A DNA stretch of 64,000 nucleotides from Siculibacillus sp. (GTDB lineage Bacteria > Pseudomonadota > Alphaproteobacteria > Rhizobiales > Ancalomicrobiaceae), in the NCBI GenBank assembly GCA_030247555.1, contig JAOTSD010000010.1:1-64000 (forward strand), given 5' to 3'. The notes beneath the pieces are model-generated. The model was not told the origin of the DNA. It ran no database searches and saw only the letters and a program-made list of their open reading frames with translations. Positions 52,955 through 61,510 of the stretch are shown here, in pieces; position 1 is the first letter of the stretch; every line of letters starts with the position of its first letter. The translations under genes were made by a program, and so were the position numbers.

Positions 52955-54718
52955 ATGAACCGATTTGGACATGCTCTGCGGCGACTCTCGATCACGCTGT
53001 GCCTCGTCGTGGCCGGTGTGGCGGCGGCGCATGCCGAACCGGAACCGCGAACGGTGCGCATCGGTGTCCTCGCCTATCGCGGCGCCGAAGAGGCGGAGAG
53101 CACCTGGGAGGCGACCTTCGCGCAGTTGCAGAAGGCCCTGCCGGACCACCGCCTGGAGATGGTGACCGGCAGCACCGCCTTCCTCACCGCCGCGGTCGCC
53201 GGCGACCGCCTCGACTTCCTCGTCACCAACCCCGGCCATTATCTCGAATTGGCGATCGACTATTCGGCCACCGCGCTCGCCACCGAGATGGACCTCGAAG
53301 GCACCTCCTCGAGTGAGTCCGTCGCCGCGGCGGTGGTGGTGCGCGCCGGCTTCGGCGACGTCCAGCAATTGACCGACCTGCGCGGCCACCGCATCGCCGC
53401 GGTCGCCTCGGAAGCCTTCGGCTTCCGCGCCGCCTGGGCGGAGTTCCTCGATCGCGGCGTCGATCCGTTCAAGGATACCCGCCTGCTCTTCGTCGGGTAC
53501 CCGGTCGAGGGCATCATCGAGGCGGTGCGATCGGGCCGCGCCGATGCCGGCATCGTCCGCTCCTGCCTGTTGGAGAAATTGATCGCCGAGGGCGCCGCCA
53601 AACCGGACGAGTTCCGGGTGATCGCCCGCAAACCCTCCGGCACCCTGCGTTGTCAGGTCTCCACCCGCCTCTATCCCGGCTGGCCCTTCGTCAAGGTGGC
53701 GCGCACCCCGGCGCCGCTCGCCGCCCGGATGAAACAGGCGTTGCTCGCCATGCAGCCGGAGACCGGCGAGATCGCCTGGACCGAACCGGAGGACTACCAG
53801 CGCGTCCAGGACCTCTACCGCACCCTCAAGGTCGGTCCCTACGGCCGCTTCACCCGCCTCGGCATCATCGACTTCGCCTGGGAGAACCGTTGGTGGGGCA
53901 TCGTCGCGGCGATGGCGCTGCTGTGGTGGTCGATCCACGTCGCCCGCGTCTCTCATCTGCTGCGCCGGCGGACGGCCGAGTTGCAGCGCGCCCACGAGAA
54001 GGCCCGTCTCGAGAGCGAGCGGATGGAACACACCGTCCGCCTGTCGCTGATGGGCGAGATGGCGAGTTCGCTCGCCCACGAGATCAACCAGCCGCTCGCC
54101 GCCATCCTCACCTATGCCCGCGGCTGCGAGCGGCGCATGGAGAGCGGCACCGACCCGGATGGTGTCCGCGACGCCGTCCGCCGCATCGCCGTGCAGGCCG
54201 AGCGGGCCGGCGCCATCGTCCGGCGGATGCGCGACTTCGTCCGCAAGAATCCGTCCCGGCAGGTGCCGGTCGACCCCGGCGAGATCGTCACCGACGCCCT
54301 GGCGCTGTTCGAACCGACGGCGCGCGGCGTCAACGTCGAGGCTGAGGTGCCGACAGACCTGCCGATGGTGCGCGCCGACCGCCTGCAGATCGAGGAAGTG
54401 ATGCTCAACCTCCTGCAGAACGCTCTCGAAGCCGTCTCCGGGCGCCCCGACGGCCGGATCGTCGTACGCGTCGATACCGATGCCCATGCCGTCGCCGTCT
54501 CCGTGACCGACAACGGCCCCGGCATCGCCCCCGGCGCCGAAGAACACCTCTTCGAGGCCTTCTTCACCACCAAGCCGGAAGGGCTGGGGCTCGGGCTCTC
54601 ACTCGGCCGCACCATCGTCGAGGCCCACGGCGGTCGTCTCGACGTCGACACCGCGACTCCGGGCGAGACCACCTTCCGGTTCCGTCTGCCACAGCTCGAA
54701 GAGGAAACCCGTGTCTGA
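52955..54718 (+). CDS. TtrS-like sensor histidine kinase with PhnD-type periplasmic domain
   Basis: A 587-residue kinase. A signal/anchor segment (about 8-28) leads to a periplasmic PhnD/phosphonate-binding-like domain (about 32-300; VRIGVLAYRGAEEAESTWE, FLVTNPGHYLELAI). A transmembrane helix (ENRWWGIVAAMALLWWSIHV) follows, then HisKA with the phospho-acceptor in SSLAHEINQPLAAILTYARG and a HATPase with EVMLNLLQNALEAV, DNGPGIAPG and GLGLGLSLGR. The tetrathionate sensor TtrS has this same order. Located in the sox locus, it probably senses a sulfur oxyanion. ATG at 52955 lacks a good ribosome site; a GTG at 52904 is the alternative. Confidence 0.88.
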   Translation: MNRFGHALRRLSITLCLVVAGVAAAHAEPEPRTVRIGVLAYRGAEEAESTWEATFAQLQKALPDHRLEMVTGSTAFLTAAVAGDRLDFLVTNPGHYLELAIDYSATALATEMDLEGTSSSESVAAAVVVRAGFGDVQQLTDLRGHRIAAVASEAFGFRAAWAEFLDRGVDPFKDTRLLFVGYPVEGIIEAVRSGRADAGIVRSCLLEKLIAEGAAKPDEFRVIARKPSGTLRCQVSTRLYPGWPFVKVARTPAPLAARMKQALLAMQPETGEIAWTEPEDYQRVQDLYRTLKVGPYGRFTRLGIIDFAWENRWWGIVAAMALLWWSIHVARVSHLLRRRTAELQRAHEKARLESERMEHTVRLSLMGEMASSLAHEINQPLAAILTYARGCERRMESGTDPDGVRDAVRRIAVQAERAGAIVRRMRDFVRKNPSRQVPVDPGEIVTDALALFEPTARGVNVEAEVPTDLPMVRADRLQIEEVMLNLLQNALEAVSGRPDGRIVVRVDTDAHAVAVSVTDNGPGIAPGAEEHLFEAFFTTKPEGLGLGLSLGRTIVEAHGGRLDVDTATPGETTFRFRLPQLEEETRV

Positions 54719-55334
54719 CGGATCCCCGATCATCTTCGTCGTCGACGACGACCCGGCGGTGCGCGACTCGGTCGCCTTCCTGGTCTCCTCGCTCGGCTAC
54801 GCCCACGAGACCTGCACTTCGGCGAAGGAGTTCCTCGCCCGCCTCGACGACGACCGGCCGACCTGCGTCGTCCTCGACGTCCGCCTGCCCGGCATCAGCG
54901 GTCTCGAGTTGCAGGCCGAGTTGATCCGCCGGGGCTCGACCGTCGGCATCATCTTCATCTCGGGCCACGGCGACATCCCCAAAGCGGTGCGCGCCGTCCG
55001 CATGGGGGCGCTCGACTTCCTGGAGAAGCCCTTCGACGACCAACTGCTTCTCGACCGCATCGGCGAAGCGCTGGCGGCGAGTCGCGAGGCGATCGCCGAA
55101 CGCCGACGCAAGGGCGATCTGGAGCGCCGCCTCGGCCGGCTCACCGAACGCGAGCGTCAGGTGCTGGCGCTGGTGGTCGCCGGCAAGACGTCGAAGGCCA
55201 TCGCCCTCGACCTCGACATCTCGGTCAAGACCGTCGAGAACCACCGCCACAACCTGATGACCAAGGCCGGCGCCACCTCCGTCGCCCAGCTCATCGCCTG
55301 GGCCTCCGAACCCGGCGCCGAGGGAAATGGGTAG
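54711..55334 (+). CDS. TtrR/FixJ-like response regulator
   Basis: A 207-residue regulator. The receiver has FVVDDDPAVRDSV and the phospho-acceptor Asp in CVVLDVRLPGISG; the C-terminal LuxR-type HTH is LTERERQVLALVVAGKTSKAIA followed by SVKTVENHRHNLMTK. A GTG start overlaps the kinase stop by 8 bases, so the pair is tightly coupled. It is the likely activator of the sox operon, whose first gene lies about 515 bases downstream. Confidence 0.92.
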   Translation: MSDGSPIIFVVDDDPAVRDSVAFLVSSLGYAHETCTSAKEFLARLDDDRPTCVVLDVRLPGISGLELQAELIRRGSTVGIIFISGHGDIPKAVRAVRMGALDFLEKPFDDQLLLDRIGEALAASREAIAERRRKGDLERRLGRLTERERQVLALVVAGKTSKAIALDLDISVKTVENHRHNLMTKAGATSVAQLIAWASEPGAEGNG

Positions 55335-55849
55335 AAACACCCAGCCGCACCCGGTTCCGTCCCCGATTGGAAGTGTTCCGAACATCACCGAGCATCATCC
55401 GATCGAAGATCCGCCCGGCGACGTATCGGGTGGACGCGAGGGGGTGGGAAACGATCGAACGAGGCGGGAAACCGAAAGGTTCCCATCGCGGACGCACGAC
55501 CATCCCCGCCCAGTCCCGGGAAAACTCGGGCGCATGCGCGAGGGGAGGCGGATGCGGAGAACCGCGAAGAACGGCGTCGAACGCCGCACTTACCGACATC
55601 GAGCGACCTCGCATCGATCGGGCATCCGTGACACGACCGGATCGTCGCGCGCCGCCTCGGCGGGACCGACCTCGCCGCGACACGCGCACGTATCGACCGG
55701 TCGCGGCCCGACTCCCCTGCACCACACGACGACATTCGACCTTCGGACCCTCTCGACGGCGACGGCCCCGCGGCCGGCTTCGTTCGTCGGTCCCTCGGTC
55801 GCAGCGAACTGATGCGCCCGAGGGCGCCGGAACCGGAGGAAACGACGAC
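55335..55849. other. Upstream region of the sox operon
   Basis: 515 bases with no credible gene although several frames are open. A perfect 11-bp palindrome TGTTCCGAACA is at 55374-55384. GGAGGA lies just before the soxY ATG. Any site for the response regulator and the promoter must be here, but no -35/-10 pair stands out. Confidence 0.4.
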
Positions 55850-56320
55850 ATGACCAGCCAGCCCTTGAATCGGCGAGGGTTCCTGACGCGGGTGGCGGCC
55901 CTCGGCCTGACCACCGCCCTCGGGACGACGCTCGCCCCGCATCTCGCCCGTGCCGAATGGAACAAGGCCGCCTTCGACGGCAAGTCGACCGCCGACGCCA
56001 TGAAGGCGCTCGGCGCCTCCGGCACCGCCGACAGCGCCGACGTTCAGATCCTCGCCTCCGACATCGCCGAGAACGGCGCCGTCGTTCCGGTGCAGGCGGT
56101 GAGCAAGGTCCCCGGCACCACCCGCATCGCGATCCTCGTCGACAAGAACCCGAGCACGCTCGCCGCGCTCTTCGACGTCGGTCCGGACATGGTCGCGGAC
56201 GTCACCACCCGCATCAAGATGGGTCAGACCTCCAACGTGACCGTGCTGGTCGAGGCCGGCGGCAAGTACTTCACCGCGACCAAGGAGATCAAGGTCACCC
56301 TCGGCGGCTGCGGCGGCTGA
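55850..56320 (+). CDS. soxY: SoxY sulfur-carrier subunit
   Basis: A 156-residue covalent sulfur carrier with a Tat signal (NRRGFLTRVAALG, cleavage after HLARA). The C-terminal swinging arm ends in GGCGG, whose Cys carries the substrate during oxidation. It pairs with SoxZ. GGAGGA lies 9 bases upstream. Confidence 0.97.
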   Translation: MTSQPLNRRGFLTRVAALGLTTALGTTLAPHLARAEWNKAAFDGKSTADAMKALGASGTADSADVQILASDIAENGAVVPVQAVSKVPGTTRIAILVDKNPSTLAALFDVGPDMVADVTTRIKMGQTSNVTVLVEAGGKYFTATKEIKVTLGGCGG

Positions 56321-56344
56321 GACGGACGACCGGAGGAGAACGAC

Positions 56345-56656
56345 ATGGGCAATCCGATGAAGATCCGCGCCGCCGCGAAGGATGGCATCACCGAGGTCAA
56401 GGTTCTGATGAGCCACGAGATGGAGACCGGCCTGCGCAAGGACGCCTCCGGCAACACCATCCCGGCCTGGTTCATCGCCGAGATCTCGGCGAAGTTGAAC
56501 GGCAAACAAGTGATGACGGCGCAGTGGGGGCCGTCCATCTCGAAGAACCCCTTCCTGTCCTTCAAGATCAAGGGCGGCAAGGCGGGCGACAAGGTCGCCG
56601 TCACCTGGGTCGACAACAAGGGTGACACCCGCACCGACGAGGCCTCCGTGACCTGA
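56345..56656 (+). CDS. soxZ: SoxZ carrier-partner subunit
   Basis: A 103-residue protein lacking a signal peptide (NPMKIRAAAKDGITEVKVLMSHEMETG), as normal for SoxZ, which is exported in complex with SoxY. The C-terminal segment TWVDNKGDTRTDEASV is typical. It follows soxY by 24 bases. Confidence 0.96.
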   Translation: MGNPMKIRAAAKDGITEVKVLMSHEMETGLRKDASGNTIPAWFIAEISAKLNGKQVMTAQWGPSISKNPFLSFKIKGGKAGDKVAVTWVDNKGDTRTDEASVT

Positions 56657-56711
56657 TCGGGTCCGCCTCGACGAGAAGAACGATGAGACGACCAATCGGG
56701 AGGAGACGACC

Positions 56712-57527
56712 ATGACACGACGGTTCGCCGTCGGCCTCGCCACCTGTCTCGCCGCCGCCGGCCTCGTCGCCGGCGCGGCTCGGGCCGAGGGCGACAAGAC
56801 GATCGAAGGCATCGAGGCCTATCGCGAGGCACTGAAGGACGGCAACCCGGCCGAACTCTTCGAAGCCCAGGGCGAAGAACTCTGGAAGAAGAAGGCCGGG
56901 CCGAAGAACGCCTCGCTCGAGACCTGCGATCTCGGCATGGGCCCCGGCGTGGTGAAGGGCGCCTATGCCCATCTGCCGCGCTGGTTCAAGGACACCGACA
57001 AGGTGCAGGACGCCGAATCGCGCGTGCTCACCTGCATGACGGCGATCCAGGGCATCGACGTCTCCAAATACGTCGCCGCCAAGTGGGGCAGCCCCGAGAA
57101 GGACGAACTCAACGCCATCGCCACCTGGATCTCGGGCATGTCCAAGGGCGACAAGGTCGCCGTCTCGACCGCTCATCCCAAGGAGCGGCAGATGTTCGAG
57201 CTCGGCAAGCGGATGTTCTACTACGCCGCCGGCCCCCACGACTTCTCCTGCTCGACCTGCCACGGCCAAGAAGGCGTGCGCATCCGCCTGCAGGACCTGC
57301 CCTACATCGCCTCGCCGAAGGGCGCGGCTGCGGGCTGGACCTCGTGGCCGGCCTATCGCGTCAGCTCCGGGCAGATGTGGGGCATGCAGTGGCGTCTCGC
57401 CGACTGCTTCCGCCAGCAGCGCTTCCCCGAGCCGATCTACGGTTCCGACGTGACCGTCGCCCTCTCCATGTTCATGGCCGCCACCTCCAACGGCGCCACC
57501 ATGAACACCCCCGGCATCAAGCGTTGA
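56712..57527 (+). CDS. soxA: SoxA c-type cytochrome (single haem motif)
   Basis: A 271-residue diheme-family SoxA with only one C-x-x-C-H, CSTCH at 180-184. The Cys of the active-site haem ligand is C232 in LADCFRQQRFPEP. N-terminal cysteines C72 and C108 sit where the lost haem would be and probably form a disulfide, as in other mono-haem SoxA proteins. With SoxX it attaches thiosulfate to SoxY. Confidence 0.95.
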   Translation: MTRRFAVGLATCLAAAGLVAGAARAEGDKTIEGIEAYREALKDGNPAELFEAQGEELWKKKAGPKNASLETCDLGMGPGVVKGAYAHLPRWFKDTDKVQDAESRVLTCMTAIQGIDVSKYVAAKWGSPEKDELNAIATWISGMSKGDKVAVSTAHPKERQMFELGKRMFYYAAGPHDFSCSTCHGQEGVRIRLQDLPYIASPKGAAAGWTSWPAYRVSSGQMWGMQWRLADCFRQQRFPEPIYGSDVTVALSMFMAATSNGATMNTPGIKR

Positions 57528-57537
57528 GGAGGCGGTG

Positions 57538-58179
57538 ATGAGAAAGACGATCGCACATCTCGCGGCCCTCGCGGCCGGTCTCGTCCTCGCCGGCGCCGTC
57601 CATGCCGCCGACGGGTCGTGGGGCCCCGGCGCCGACGACGCCTCCTTCCAGGCCATGCTGAAGTCGGGTTTCCGCGACGCCGGCATCGTCAAGGTGTCGC
57701 GTCTCGAGCAGGACGCCACCCAGGCTTTCTGCTCCGACCCGAAGTTCGCCGAGAGCAAGGAAGCGGCGAAGAAGCGCGCCGAGATCGAGGCCGCCAACAC
57801 CGCCACGATCAAGTGGCCGAGCGACGGCAATTTCCTCGGCGACCACAAGTCGGGTGAGAAGATCGCCCAGTCCGGCCGCGGCCTGACCTCGACCGACAAG
57901 GCCGATCAGGTCAACGGCGGCAACTGCTACAACTGCCACCAGATCTCCAAGAAGGAGATCTCCTTCGGCACCATCGGCCCGAGCCTCCTCGGCTACGGCA
58001 AGCTGAAGGGCAACTCGGAGCAGGCCCAGCGCGAGACCTGGTCGAAGATCTGGAACTCCAAGTCGGCCAACGCCTGTTCCAACATGCCGCGCGGCGGCCA
58101 CATGGGCATCCTCTCCGAACAGCAGGTCAAGGATCTCCTCGCCCTGCTGCTCGACCCGGCCTCGCCGGTCAACCAGTGA
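57538..58179 (+). CDS. soxX: SoxX c-type cytochrome
   Basis: A 213-residue monohaem cytochrome c with a signal peptide ending near AVHAADG, haem motif CYNCH at 130-134, and a Met ligand in GGHMGIL. An N-terminal extension with a Cys (AFCSDPKF) precedes the cytochrome domain. It begins 10 bases after the soxA stop; the ATG at 57538 follows a GTG that would add one residue. Confidence 0.95.
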   Translation: MRKTIAHLAALAAGLVLAGAVHAADGSWGPGADDASFQAMLKSGFRDAGIVKVSRLEQDATQAFCSDPKFAESKEAAKKRAEIEAANTATIKWPSDGNFLGDHKSGEKIAQSGRGLTSTDKADQVNGGNCYNCHQISKKEISFGTIGPSLLGYGKLKGNSEQAQRETWSKIWNSKSANACSNMPRGGHMGILSEQQVKDLLALLLDPASPVNQ

Positions 58180-58212
58180 TCCGATCGCAGTGACGATACG
58201 AGGCGCGACGCC

Positions 58213-59934
58213 ATGAACCGCCGTGAATTCCTTCATCTGCTGACCGTGGCGTCCGCTTCCGGAATGGCGTTGCCGACCGAGATCGCGCGTGCGGAGGCCT
58301 CCGCCGAGGCCTTCTACGACGCGCCCGCGTTCGGCAACGTCTCCTTCCTCCACATCACCGACTGCCACGCGCAGCTGAAGCCCATCTGGTTCCGCGAGCC
58401 GAACGTCAATCTCGGCGTCGGTTCGATGAAGGGCCAGGCGCCGCACGTGGTGGGCGAGGCCTTCCTGCGCCACTTCGGCCTTCCCGCCGGTGGGCGCGAG
58501 GCGCACGCCTTCACCTTCCTCGACTACGAGAAGGCGGCGCGCGTCTATGGCCGCGTCGGCGGCTTCGCCCATCTCGCCACGCTGGTGAAGCGCGTCCGCG
58601 CCACCCGCCCCGGCGCGCTCCTCCTCGACGGCGGCGACACCTGGCAGGGGTCCGGTACGGCCTTGTGGACCAAGGGTCAGGACATGGTCGACGCCGCCAA
58701 GCTCCTCGGCGTCGACATCATGACCCTCCACTGGGAATGCACCCACGGGCAGGACCGGGTGAAGGAGATCGCCGAGAAGGACTTCGCCGGCCACGTCGAG
58801 ATCGTGGCGCAGAACATCAAGACCACCGACTTCGGCGATCCGGTGTTCGAGCCCTACACGCTGCGCGAGGTAAACGGCATCAAGGTCGCGGTCGTCGGAC
58901 AGGCCTTCCCCTACACGCCGATCGCCAACCCGCGCTACATGGTCTCCGAATGGACCTTCGGGATCCAGGAAGAGAACATGCAGAAGACCGTCGACGAGGC
59001 CCGCGCCAAGGGCGCGCAAGCGGTCGTGGTCCTCTCCCACAACGGCATGGACGTCGACCTGAAGATGGCCTCGCGGGTCACCGGCATCGACGCCATCCTC
59101 GGCGGCCACACCCATGACGGCATGCCGAAGCCGACGATCGTGACGAACCCCTCGGGCCGGACGCTGGTCACCAACGCCGGCTCCAACAGCAAGTTCCTCG
59201 GCGTCCTCGACTTCGACGTCCGCGGCGGCAAGGTCGCCGATTTCCGTTACCGCCTCCTGCCGGTCTTCGCCGAGCTCCTGAAGCCCGATGCCGAGATGGA
59301 TGCGTTGATCACGAAGATCCGCGCCCCCTACGAGGCGAAGCTCGCCGAGAAGCTCGCCGTCTCCGAGGGCTTGCTCTACCGCCGCGGCAATTTCAACGGC
59401 TCCTTCGACCAGCTCATCCTCGACGCGCTGATCGCCGAGAAGAACGCCGAGATCTCCTTCTCGCCCGGCTTCCGCTGGGGCACGACGATCCTCGCCGGTG
59501 AGGCGATCACCATGGAGAACCTGCTCGATCAGACCGCCATCACCTATCCTCACGTGACGCTGACGCCGATGACCGGCGCGCAGATCAAGGAGGTGCTGGA
59601 GGACGTCTGCGACAACCTGTTCAACACCGATCCCTACTACCAGCAGGGCGGCGACATGGTGCGTGTCGGCGGCATGACCTGGTCCTGCGACCCGACCGCG
59701 GCGATGGGAAAGCGCATCGACGACATGCGCCTGAAGGGCGTGCCGCTCGAAGCTTCGAAGACCTACAAGGTCGCCGGTTGGGCCCCGGTGTCGGAAGCGG
59801 CCCGCGACGCCGGCGGCGAGCCGGTCTGGGACCTCGTCGCCCGCCACCTGCGTTCCAAGAAGACGATCGCGCCGCCGAAGCTCGACCTGCCGACGCTGAA
59901 GAACATGGACGGAAACCCCGGCACCGCCCTCTGA
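58213..59934 (+). CDS. soxB: SoxB sulfate thiohydrolase
   Basis: A 573-residue di-manganese hydrolase that releases sulfate from SoxY. A Tat-like N-terminus (NRREFLHLLTVASASG) precedes the 5'-nucleotidase-like catalytic domain. Metal ligands are visible in HITDCHAQLKP (D50, H52), GGDTWQGSG, LSHNGMD and GGHTHDGMP. The usual HWEFTYG segment reads HWECTHG here. The C-terminal domain contains a QLILDALIAEKNAEISFSPG-like stretch. It ends the core soxYZAXB run. Confidence 0.96.
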   Translation: MNRREFLHLLTVASASGMALPTEIARAEASAEAFYDAPAFGNVSFLHITDCHAQLKPIWFREPNVNLGVGSMKGQAPHVVGEAFLRHFGLPAGGREAHAFTFLDYEKAARVYGRVGGFAHLATLVKRVRATRPGALLLDGGDTWQGSGTALWTKGQDMVDAAKLLGVDIMTLHWECTHGQDRVKEIAEKDFAGHVEIVAQNIKTTDFGDPVFEPYTLREVNGIKVAVVGQAFPYTPIANPRYMVSEWTFGIQEENMQKTVDEARAKGAQAVVVLSHNGMDVDLKMASRVTGIDAILGGHTHDGMPKPTIVTNPSGRTLVTNAGSNSKFLGVLDFDVRGGKVADFRYRLLPVFAELLKPDAEMDALITKIRAPYEAKLAEKLAVSEGLLYRRGNFNGSFDQLILDALIAEKNAEISFSPGFRWGTTILAGEAITMENLLDQTAITYPHVTLTPMTGAQIKEVLEDVCDNLFNTDPYYQQGGDMVRVGGMTWSCDPTAAMGKRIDDMRLKGVPLEASKTYKVAGWAPVSEAARDAGGEPVWDLVARHLRSKKTIAPPKLDLPTLKNMDGNPGTAL

Positions 59935-59961
59935 GGCGGGCCGAGGAGAGGAGGAAACGCC

Positions 59962-60393
59962 ATGATCGACCCCGTGAAGTCGCTGCGCCTCGCGCTGGTG
60001 GCGCTGTTCGTCGGCCTCGCCGCTCCGGCACTGGCCGCCGACAAGGTCGTCTATCACATCGACGACGCCGCCCATCAGGCGGTGAAGGCGTTGCGCAACA
60101 TCCGCAACCACCTCGACGTGGCGGCCGACACGAAGATCACCGTCGTCACCCACGCCGACGGCGTCGACTTCCTCCTCGACGGCGCCAAGGACCCGAAGTC
60201 GGGAGCCGAATACGCCCCGCTCGTCTCGGCGCTGAAGAATTCGGGCGTCACCTTCGAGGTCTGCGAGATCACCTTGAAGCGGCGCAATCTGAACAAGGAC
60301 AAGTTCGTGATGGACGCGGACTTCACCCCGTCGGGCGTCGTCCGCCTCACTCAATTGCAGGCGCAGGACCACTTCGCCTACATCAAGCCCTGA
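59962..60393 (+). CDS. Exported DsrE/DsrF-like protein
   Basis: A 143-residue protein with a signal peptide (FVGLAAPALAADK) and a DsrE-fold mature part: VVYHIDDAAHQAVKALRNIRNHLDV, then ITVVTHADGVDFLLDGA and the FEVCEITLKRRNL segment, whose Cys corresponds to the sulfur-carrying Cys of DsrE/TusD proteins. It follows soxB by 27 bases. A periplasmic sulfur carrier or relay for the Sox system is a sensible inference. Confidence 0.85.
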   Translation: MIDPVKSLRLALVALFVGLAAPALAADKVVYHIDDAAHQAVKALRNIRNHLDVAADTKITVVTHADGVDFLLDGAKDPKSGAEYAPLVSALKNSGVTFEVCEITLKRRNLNKDKFVMDADFTPSGVVRLTQLQAQDHFAYIKP

Positions 60394-60414
60394 TCGATCG
60401 GAGAGCCCGTCGCG

Positions 60415-61488
60415 ATGCTCGATCGCCTCATCGAACTCTTCGGCGACCGCTGGATGTTGGCGATCGGCGGTGCGGTGATCGGCATCCTCTTCGGCGCCTT
60501 CGCCCAGCGCTCGCGCTTCTGCCTGCGCGCCGCGACCCTCGAGGTCGCCCACGGCCGGCTCGGTGATCGGTTGGCGGTGTGGCTCTTCACCTTCGCCACC
60601 GCGCTGCTCGTCACCCAGGGGCTGATCCTCGCCGGCCTCTTCGACACCGGGCAGGTGCGCCAACTCAACAACACCGGCTCGATCTCCGGAGCGATCCTCG
60701 GCGGCCTGATGTTCGGCTCGGGCATGACGCTGACCCGCGCCTGCGCCAGCCGCATGCTGGTTCTGTCGGCGACCGGCAACCTGCGTGCCCTGCTCTCCGG
60801 GCTGGTCTTCGCCGTCGTCGCCCAGACCGCGCTGATCGGCCAATTGTCGCCGCTGCGCAGCTGGATCAACGGCCTGTGGACCATCGACGGCGCGGAGCGG
60901 GATCTTCTCGGCCTGTTCCGCGTCGGCAACCTCGGCGGCGCGATCTTCGCCGGCCTGTGGCTCGCCGCCGGGATCGCCCTCGCCCTGCGCAACCGTCTGT
61001 CGGTCTGGTACTGGATCGGGGCGGCCGGCGTCGGCCTGATGGTGGCGGCGGCGTGGTGGTTCAACTTCGCCATGGCCGCCTCGTCCTTCGAGGTGGTGCC
61101 GGTCCATTCGTTGAGCTTCACCTCGCCCTCGGCCGACGCACTGATGTTCGTGCTGTCGCCGCCGGGCGGCGCCGTCTCCTTCGATCTCGGCCTGATCCCC
61201 GGGGTGGCGCTCGGCGCCTTCCTCGCCGGCGCGCTCGGCGGCGACCTGAAGCTCGAGGGCTTCGAGAGCGGCGCCAGCATGCGGCGCTACATCCTCGGCG
61301 GCTGCCTCATGGGCTTCGGCGGCGTCACCGCCGGCGGCTGTGCCGTCGGCGCCGGCGTCTCCGGCGCTTCGGTCTTCGCGCTCACCGCCTGGATCGTGCT
61401 GTGGTCGATGTGGATCGGCGCGGTGGCGACGGACCGGCTGGTCGATCGCGGCCGGATCGACGGCAAGATCATCGCCGACGCCTCCTGA
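60415..61488 (+). CDS. YeeE/YedE-family thiosulfate/sulfur transporter
   Basis: A 357-residue membrane protein with about nine helices. Conserved Cys segments of the YeeE/TsuA family are visible as RSRFCLRAA, MTLTRACASRML and GGVTAGGCAVGAGVSG. These cysteines relay thiosulfate or sulfane sulfur across the membrane. It lies downstream of the DsrE-like gene by 21 bases, so the two probably cooperate in moving sulfur from the periplasm to the cytoplasm. Confidence 0.9.
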   Translation: MLDRLIELFGDRWMLAIGGAVIGILFGAFAQRSRFCLRAATLEVAHGRLGDRLAVWLFTFATALLVTQGLILAGLFDTGQVRQLNNTGSISGAILGGLMFGSGMTLTRACASRMLVLSATGNLRALLSGLVFAVVAQTALIGQLSPLRSWINGLWTIDGAERDLLGLFRVGNLGGAIFAGLWLAAGIALALRNRLSVWYWIGAAGVGLMVAAAWWFNFAMAASSFEVVPVHSLSFTSPSADALMFVLSPPGGAVSFDLGLIPGVALGAFLAGALGGDLKLEGFESGASMRRYILGGCLMGFGGVTAGGCAVGAGVSGASVFALTAWIVLWSMWIGAVATDRLVDRGRIDGKIIADAS

Positions 61489-61510
61489 CCACCCACCGAG
61501 GACACCGCCC

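Noticed and set aside
55374..55384. TGTTCCGAACA palindrome as the sox operator
   Set aside because: Too short and unsupported by a second copy or a nearby promoter; it is mentioned only as content of the intergenic region.
56712..57527. A second haem site in SoxA
   Set aside because: Only one C-x-x-C-H (CSTCH) is present; the N-terminal cysteines C72 and C108 are single and better explained as a disulfide.
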